A DNA stretch of 8,026 bases from Eubacteriaceae bacterium (GTDB lineage: Bacteria > Bacillota_A > Clostridia > Eubacteriales > Anaerofustaceae): NCBI GenBank assembly GCA_031280495.1, contig JAITGT010000099.1:1-8026 (forward strand). Reading direction: 5' to 3'. Position 1 is the first letter of the stretch. Each line of letters starts with the position of its first letter. The position numbers and the translations under genes were made by a program. Under the pieces are notes generated by a model. The model ran no database searches and was not told where the DNA came from. It saw nothing but the letters and a program-made list of their open reading frames with translations. Of the stretch, positions 5,082 through 8,026 are shown piece by piece.

Positions 5082-5789
5082 TCATTTCAGTGCGACAACC
5101 TGGATCTTTTCGGAGTCGCTGTTCCAGGGAGATTGGGTGAATATCTCGTAAAAGCGCACATCTGCATACCCAAGTTCCCTGCATTTTTTCTCAATGTCTT
5201 TTGGCTCATGGAAATATTGAACATGCTTTTCAACAGAATGCGCAAAGCCGCTCGAAATATGCACAGCCGTTCTAAGAACGTCGCCGAGGATCGAGCGGCG
5301 GAAGCTAATTTTGCCTCGCTCTGTCAAAATGTTTTCGTTAAGGTCTTTGCCCTTCATGTAGCTCAAGTTCAGCATGTCAAAGGTGAGAGCCGCACCATGC
5401 CTAAGCATTTTTTGCGTATTGGAAAGCATGCAGCCAAATTCGCCGCTATCCAGATAATTGACGCTGTCTCCTATCGAATATACAAAACCAAATTCGGCGC
5501 TGAGAGTTATGCGGGATATGTCTCCCTCAATCACCTGCGCCCCTTCGCCTTCCGCCTTCTTGCTAGATATACGCAGCATTCCCTTAGATTTGTCCACACC
5601 TGTCACAGCAGCGCCTGCACGGGCAAAGCGGCAGAGCATGTCCCCTGTCCCACAGCCTAAATCCAGCACTTTTTCGCGCTCCAAGCTTTGCAGGCCAGAA
5701 AGCTGGAAGAGATATCGAAACCAGGCACTGCAGTCGTACAGTTTTAAGTAGCTGTCATAATACTGAGAAAATCGCTTATATGGTTCCAT
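5082..5789 (-). CDS. Class I SAM-dependent methyltransferase, 235 aa
   Basis: A Rossmann-fold methyltransferase that should transfer a methyl group from S-adenosylmethionine to an unknown substrate in the cytoplasm. Motif I VLDLGCGTG is at about residues 41-49 and binds the SAM amino-acid moiety. The acidic end of strand 2 follows in VTGVDKSKGML (about 62-72), then VIEGDI and an IGDSVNYL segment typical of motif IV in the small-molecule methyltransferase group. Length and layout match the broad Methyltransf_11/25-like families. The start is uncertain: ATG at 5789 gives the usual family start (EPYKRFSQYYD), but no good ribosome-binding site precedes it. A TTG at 5807 would add six residues. 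It lies about 40 bases downstream of the Cys-rich gene on the same strand and is probably co-transcribed. The stop is TGA. Confidence 0.9.
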   Translation of the reverse strand: MEPYKRFSQYYDSYLKLYDCSAWFRYLFQLSGLQSLEREKVLDLGCGTGDMLCRFARAGAAVTGVDKSKGMLRISSKKAEGEGAQVIEGDISRITLSAEFGFVYSIGDSVNYLDSGEFGCMLSNTQKMLRHGAALTFDMLNLSYMKGKDLNENILTERGKISFRRSILGDVLRTAVHISSGFAHSVEKHVQYFHEPKDIEKKCRELGYADVRFYEIFTQSPWNSDSEKIQVVALK

Positions 5790-5829
5790 TGTCAACGCAA
5801 GCCGCAAAATCCGAACTTTTTCCCGCCAG

Positions 5830-6108
5830 TCATTCGCCTGTGCCTAGCTCCGGCCTGCGGCACATTTCAACAAGTTCCGAACACTTTTCCATCATCCATT
5901 CATAATTTTCTTTTCTGTGGGGCAAATTACAGCCAGTGCAGTCTTTCACCCCTTTTTTGTTTGAGTAGGAAAAATGGCCTTCGCACTTGTCTCCCAGCGC
6001 ATATAGCGGGCAAAAGCAAAAAAGGCAATTGAACTCTTCACTGCCCAAGCCCTTGTGGCACGGAAAATACTTGCATCCATCGTTCTGAAAAAACTTGTAT
6101 GTGCTCAT
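5830..6108 (-). CDS. Cysteine-rich small-domain protein, 92 aa
   Basis: A small, probably metal-binding cytoplasmic protein of the cysteine-rich small domain (zf-like) family, found mainly in anaerobic Firmicutes and sometimes near cobalamin genes. The whole domain is visible: YKFFQNDGCKYFPCHKG near the start, the FNCLFCFCPLYALGDKCEG core, then DCTGCNLPH. Cysteines at 12, 17, 28, 31, 33, 42, 57 and 60, and His18 and His64, are candidate ligands. Two more Cys (76, 83) lie in the C-terminal helix. The biochemical role of the family is not established. The start at 6108 is chosen because homologous sequence begins just after it; the frame is open further upstream (to 6219) but that part is not domain-like. 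No clear Shine-Dalgarno is present. It heads a two-gene set with the methyltransferase and diverges from birA. Confidence 0.85.
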   Translation of the reverse strand: MSTYKFFQNDGCKYFPCHKGLGSEEFNCLFCFCPLYALGDKCEGHFSYSNKKGVKDCTGCNLPHRKENYEWMMEKCSELVEMCRRPELGTGE

Positions 6109-6200
6109 AACATGAATCATACAGGAAATGGCGGCTGCCTTCAACACCTTTGCAATGGAGGCGGGTACAATCGCTAAACAAGAAAACGAACAAGAAGTGC

Positions 6201-6206
6201 TATAAT
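6201..6206 (+). promoter_or_regulatory. Candidate -10 box for birA
   Basis: A TATAAT lies 30 bases upstream of the birA ATG in the divergent intergenic region. No good -35 box is found at 16-18 bases (the sequence there is AACAAG/ACAAGA), so the assignment is tentative. I did not find a clear promoter for the divergent Cys-rich gene. Confidence 0.35.
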
Positions 6207-6236
6207 AACGACAAAACATATGGAAAACAGTACAGC

Positions 6237-6998
6237 ATGATTGTTCAACTGGATGAAGAGAAAGCTAAGCGGCATATGCATACGCAGATTGTTGGGAGCA
6301 GCCTGGAAGTTCTTGAAGTTTGCGAATCAACCAGCACTGTTTTGAAGGGGCAGTTTTGGAGGCTAGCCTCAAACGGAAGCGTGCTTGCGGCGCGCCAGCA
6401 GACAAGCGGCAGAGGAAGGGGAACACACACTTTTTACTCCCCAAAAGGAGGGCTTTACTTCAGCTTTGCCCTTTTTAATGCAACCAGCGCAAACGAGAGC
6501 CTGCTCACCATTGTAGCCTGTGTGAGCGTATATGAAGCAGTCCTGCACTGCTGCGGAATTGACTGCGCGATAAAGTGGGTAAACGATATTTATGTAGAGG
6601 GCAAAAAGGTATGCGGGATCCTTTCCGAAAAGATTGAAGGCGGGTTTGTCATCGGAATTGGGCTGAATGTCTATAGATGCGGCGGCGGCTATCCGCCAGA
6701 AGCGGGGGTTTTAAGCGACTATGTCCAGAGTGATCTGGACATAAACCTTCTCTTCGCACAGATACTCAACCGGCTGGAGCATAACTTGTTTTCGGCTGCA
6801 AAAGAAGAAGTCCTCAATATATATAAGAGCCGCTCCATGCTCATTGGGAAACGCATCGTTTTTTCTTTTTCTGGAGAAAACCAAGAGGGCGTGGCAATAG
6901 GGATTAACGCAAATGGGGAGCTTCTTGTGCAGACAAACTTTGAAACTATCGCCCTCTTAAGCGGAGAAGTTTCCCTTTTGAGCTCTTCCGAGGCTTAA
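6237..6998 (+). CDS. birA: Biotin--[acetyl-CoA-carboxylase] ligase, monofunctional, 253 aa
   Basis: Cytoplasmic enzyme that makes biotinyl-5'-AMP from biotin and ATP and attaches biotin to the lysine of biotin carboxyl carrier proteins. Seen directly: the substrate-recognition segment ESTST (about 30-34), the biotin/adenylate loop SGRGRGTHTFYSPKGGLYFS (about 57-76), KWVNDIYVEGKKVCGILSE (about 113-131) with the active-site Lys, and GIGLNV further on. A short C-terminal beta domain follows (IGKRIVFSFSGENQEGVAIG). The N-terminal winged-helix of bifunctional BirA repressors is absent, so it is the enzyme-only form. The ATG at 6237 is preferred because the open frame above it (from 6150) is not family-like. 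Its Shine-Dalgarno is weak. A seven-codon frame including its stop (6220-6240) ends in ATGA over this start, which may aid initiation or be chance. The stop is TAA. Confidence 0.95.
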   Translation: MIVQLDEEKAKRHMHTQIVGSSLEVLEVCESTSTVLKGQFWRLASNGSVLAARQQTSGRGRGTHTFYSPKGGLYFSFALFNATSANESLLTIVACVSVYEAVLHCCGIDCAIKWVNDIYVEGKKVCGILSEKIEGGFVIGIGLNVYRCGGGYPPEAGVLSDYVQSDLDINLLFAQILNRLEHNLFSAAKEEVLNIYKSRSMLIGKRIVFSFSGENQEGVAIGINANGELLVQTNFETIALLSGEVSLLSSSEA

Positions 6999-7005
6999 AT
7001 CGACG

Positions 7006-7023
7006 GCGCAAACGCTTTTGCGC
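7006..7023 (+). other. Hairpin between birA and tRNA-Lys promoter
   Basis: GCGCAAA/TTTGCGC form a perfect 7-bp stem with a 4-base loop, 7 bases past the birA stop. The following T-run is only two bases because the TTGACA of the next promoter starts at once. It may be a weak terminator or a transcript-stabilising 3' end for birA. Confidence 0.45.
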
Positions 7024-7053
7024 TTGACAATGAAACGTTGGCAAATATATAAT
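7024..7053 (+). promoter_or_regulatory. Promoter of tRNA-Lys
   Basis: TTGACA (7024-7029), an 18-base spacer, TATAAT (7048-7053). An overlapping TATATA at 7046 gives a 16-base spacer. The tRNA begins 15 bases after the -10 box. Confidence 0.88.
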
Positions 7054-7068
7054 GGGTAAGCTAGCTGT

Positions 7069-7144
7069 GGCCCAATAGCTCAGTCGGTAGAGCACTTGAC
7101 TTTTAATCAAGGTGTCCCGCGTTCGAGCCGCGGTTGGGTCACCA
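7069..7144 (+). tRNA. tRNA-Lys (TTT)
   Basis: 76 bases, acceptor GGCCCAA/TTGGGTC with one G-U pair, discriminator A, encoded CCA. Anticodon loop CTTTTAA in a CTTGA/TCAAG stem gives TTT (7102-7104). A single-gene unit with its own promoter and terminator. Confidence 0.97.
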
Positions 7145-7166
7145 TTAGTTTGAAAAGTTATGCCAT

Positions 7167-7191
7167 AAGCGCTCCATTGGGGCGCTTTTTT
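7167..7191 (+). terminator. Terminator of tRNA-Lys
   Basis: AAGCGCTCC/GGGGCGCTT form a 9-bp stem with one G-U pair and a 3-base loop, followed by further T's up to 7191. It lies 22 bases past the encoded CCA. Confidence 0.88.
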
Positions 7192-7349
7192 CAATGCGCA
7201 GTCGGGCGCTGGAAGAGCAGAAAACATGCTGCGCCTCTTTTCAATAGAAGCGAAATAACCTCATGACTGCCCTAGTGCCCACGTGAAACTTTTGGCGCCG
7301 GCGAATGGATTTTGGCCGCTCTTTTGCCCGCGGCTTCTTTTCGCAACAC
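7192..7349. other. Convergent intergenic region, no gene seen
   Basis: About 160 bases lie between the tRNA-Lys terminator and the 3' end of the minus-strand lipoprotein. I see no start signal, and no hairpin with a T-run that would terminate the lipoprotein transcript. Confidence 0.5.
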
Positions 7350-7799
7350 TCATAGAGAGGATGCCATAAATGCGTCTCTTGCCGCTTCGATGGAAGCGTC
7401 TAGAAGAAAGCGGCCATTTTCAAGCCAAAGGCCTGCTGTGTCTGGATGCTGCGCCATTGCTGCTTTGAGCGCTGCCACGGATACATATTCATAAACAGTT
7501 GCGCTGTCTTCCCCAATGCGAAGGGCAAAACCTCCCACCGCGCCCACAAAAGAGTAATCGGGCTGCGATTCGTCCGAACAGTCTGGGATGCGGCTTTTCA
7601 TGAGATCCCTCACTTCACCCAATGTCAGAGAATGGGCCGCTTCGCCTTCCCCTCCAGGTGGCGCCTGGAGGGGGGAGCATGCTGCAAACAGTATCGCTGC
7701 AGACAGGCAAACGGCGATACAGATGAAAAAGCGGCATGCGCGAAAATTTGAAGCACTATTTTTTGCATAGCGGCTTGTCTTGTTAGCTTCGCAGTTCAT
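7350..7799 (-). CDS. Small lipoprotein, 149 aa
   Basis: An exported, membrane-anchored protein of unknown function. A hydrophobic stretch ICIAVCLSAAILFAAC ends in a lipobox (FAAC, Cys at about residue 41), followed by a Pro/Gly-rich linker. The mature domain of about 100 residues includes VGGFALRIGEDSATVYEYVS and ends LDASIEAARDAFMASSL. The n-region from ATG 7799 is long (about 25 residues) for a lipoprotein, but no closer in-frame start codon exists. An upstream ATG at 7832 with a distant GAGGTGA is the alternative. The linker-coding DNA contains a 10-bp perfect inverted repeat (7649-7673). The mature part resembles by eye the C-terminal part of the protein at 1399-1842, so the two may belong to one unnamed family. 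The stop is TGA. Confidence 0.75.
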   Translation of the reverse strand: MNCEANKTSRYAKNSASNFRACRFFICIAVCLSAAILFAACSPLQAPPGGEGEAAHSLTLGEVRDLMKSRIPDCSDESQPDYSFVGAVGGFALRIGEDSATVYEYVSVAALKAAMAQHPDTAGLWLENGRFLLDASIEAARDAFMASSL

Positions 7800-7912
7800 A
7801 CTCGCATTGTACCATAAACAGCAAATAAACATGACTATTTGGCATTCACCTCGAATTGCAAACAGAGCGCGGCGAATTATTTATAGAGAGAAATAAAGTT
7901 TCACTATACCAC

Positions 7913-7941
7913 TTGACAATTGCTGCGGCTTTGAATATAAT
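7913..7941 (+). promoter_or_regulatory. Promoter of tRNA-fMet
   Basis: TTGACA (7913-7918), a 17-base spacer, TATAAT (7936-7941), a perfect SigA-type consensus. The tRNA begins 15 bases after the -10 box. Confidence 0.93.
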
Positions 7942-7956
7942 TGAAAATGCTGTTGA

Positions 7957-8026
7957 CGCGGGGTGGAGCAGTTGGAAGCTCGTCGGGCTCATAACCCGGA
8001 GGTCGTAGGTTCGAGTCCTACCCCCG
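7957..8026 (+). tRNA. tRNA-fMet initiator (CAT), 3' end cut by window
   Basis: The gene starts CGCGGGG, and anticodon loop CTCATAA gives CAT (7990-7992). Initiator marks are visible: three G-C pairs (GGG/CCC) next to the anticodon loop, and a 5' C that would face A72 unpaired. The T-arm is complete (GTAGG TTCGAGT CCTAC), and five bases of the 3' acceptor strand are present before the window ends. Confidence 0.94.

Noticed and set aside
5049..5660. Plus-strand frame opposite the methyltransferase
   Set aside because: It is a shadow of a gene with clear SAM-binding motifs.
6946..7227. Minus-strand frame across tRNA-Lys
   Set aside because: It is antisense to a clear tRNA and to its promoter and terminator.
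1..8026. CRISPR array, riboswitch, rRNA or replication origin
   Set aside because: No regularly spaced repeats, no recognisable riboswitch core or T-box sequence, no rRNA sequence and no DnaA-box cluster were seen.

Overview
The window looks like chromosomal DNA of a low- to mid-GC Gram-positive bacterium, probably a Clostridia-type Firmicute. The grounds are sharp TTGACA/TATAAT promoters with 17-18 bp spacers in front of stable RNA genes, tRNA genes that mostly encode their CCA tail, two lipoboxes, and a monofunctional BirA. No 16S gene or species marker is present, so this placement is inference.

Left third, about 1-3850: an accessory and largely decaying region. It holds a truncated, frameshifted tnpB (IS200/IS605 type) at 291-688, then a minus-strand set reading leftward. 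That set is a frameshifted gene with a Cys-rich C-terminal motif (2256-2768), a short lipoprotein (1839-2255), a second protein overlapping it by ATGA (1399-1842), a strong terminator (1260-1281) and a 75-residue one-helix membrane protein (1011-1238). Between 2987 and about 3790 the plus strand carries protein-like reading frames broken by stops and a homopolymer frameshift, which I read as unrecognised, possibly prophage, remnants.

Middle, 3828-5071: a minus-strand tRNA island. One operon (own promoter at 5043-5071) encodes tRNA-Val, -Asp and -Phe and ends at a GAAA-loop terminator (4681-4702). A second operon (own promoter at 4280-4308) encodes tRNA-Gly, -Cys and -Leu. The gap between them is filled by a broken tyrosine-recombinase gene, the usual footprint of an old tRNA-targeted integration.

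Right third, 5082-8026: intact genes. A cysteine-rich small-domain protein and a class I SAM methyltransferase form a minus-strand pair, diverging from birA (biotin-protein ligase). birA is followed by tRNA-Lys with its own promoter and terminator. A second small lipoprotein lies on the minus strand, and the window ends inside an initiator tRNA-fMet with a textbook promoter.

I found no convincing new defence or other multi-gene system. The most useful leads are the Cys-rich/methyltransferase pair, the overlapping lipoprotein operon with a protein-like extension past its stop, and several unexplained inverted repeats. The concentration of frameshifts in the left half could be genuine decay or partly assembly error; the sequence alone cannot separate these.
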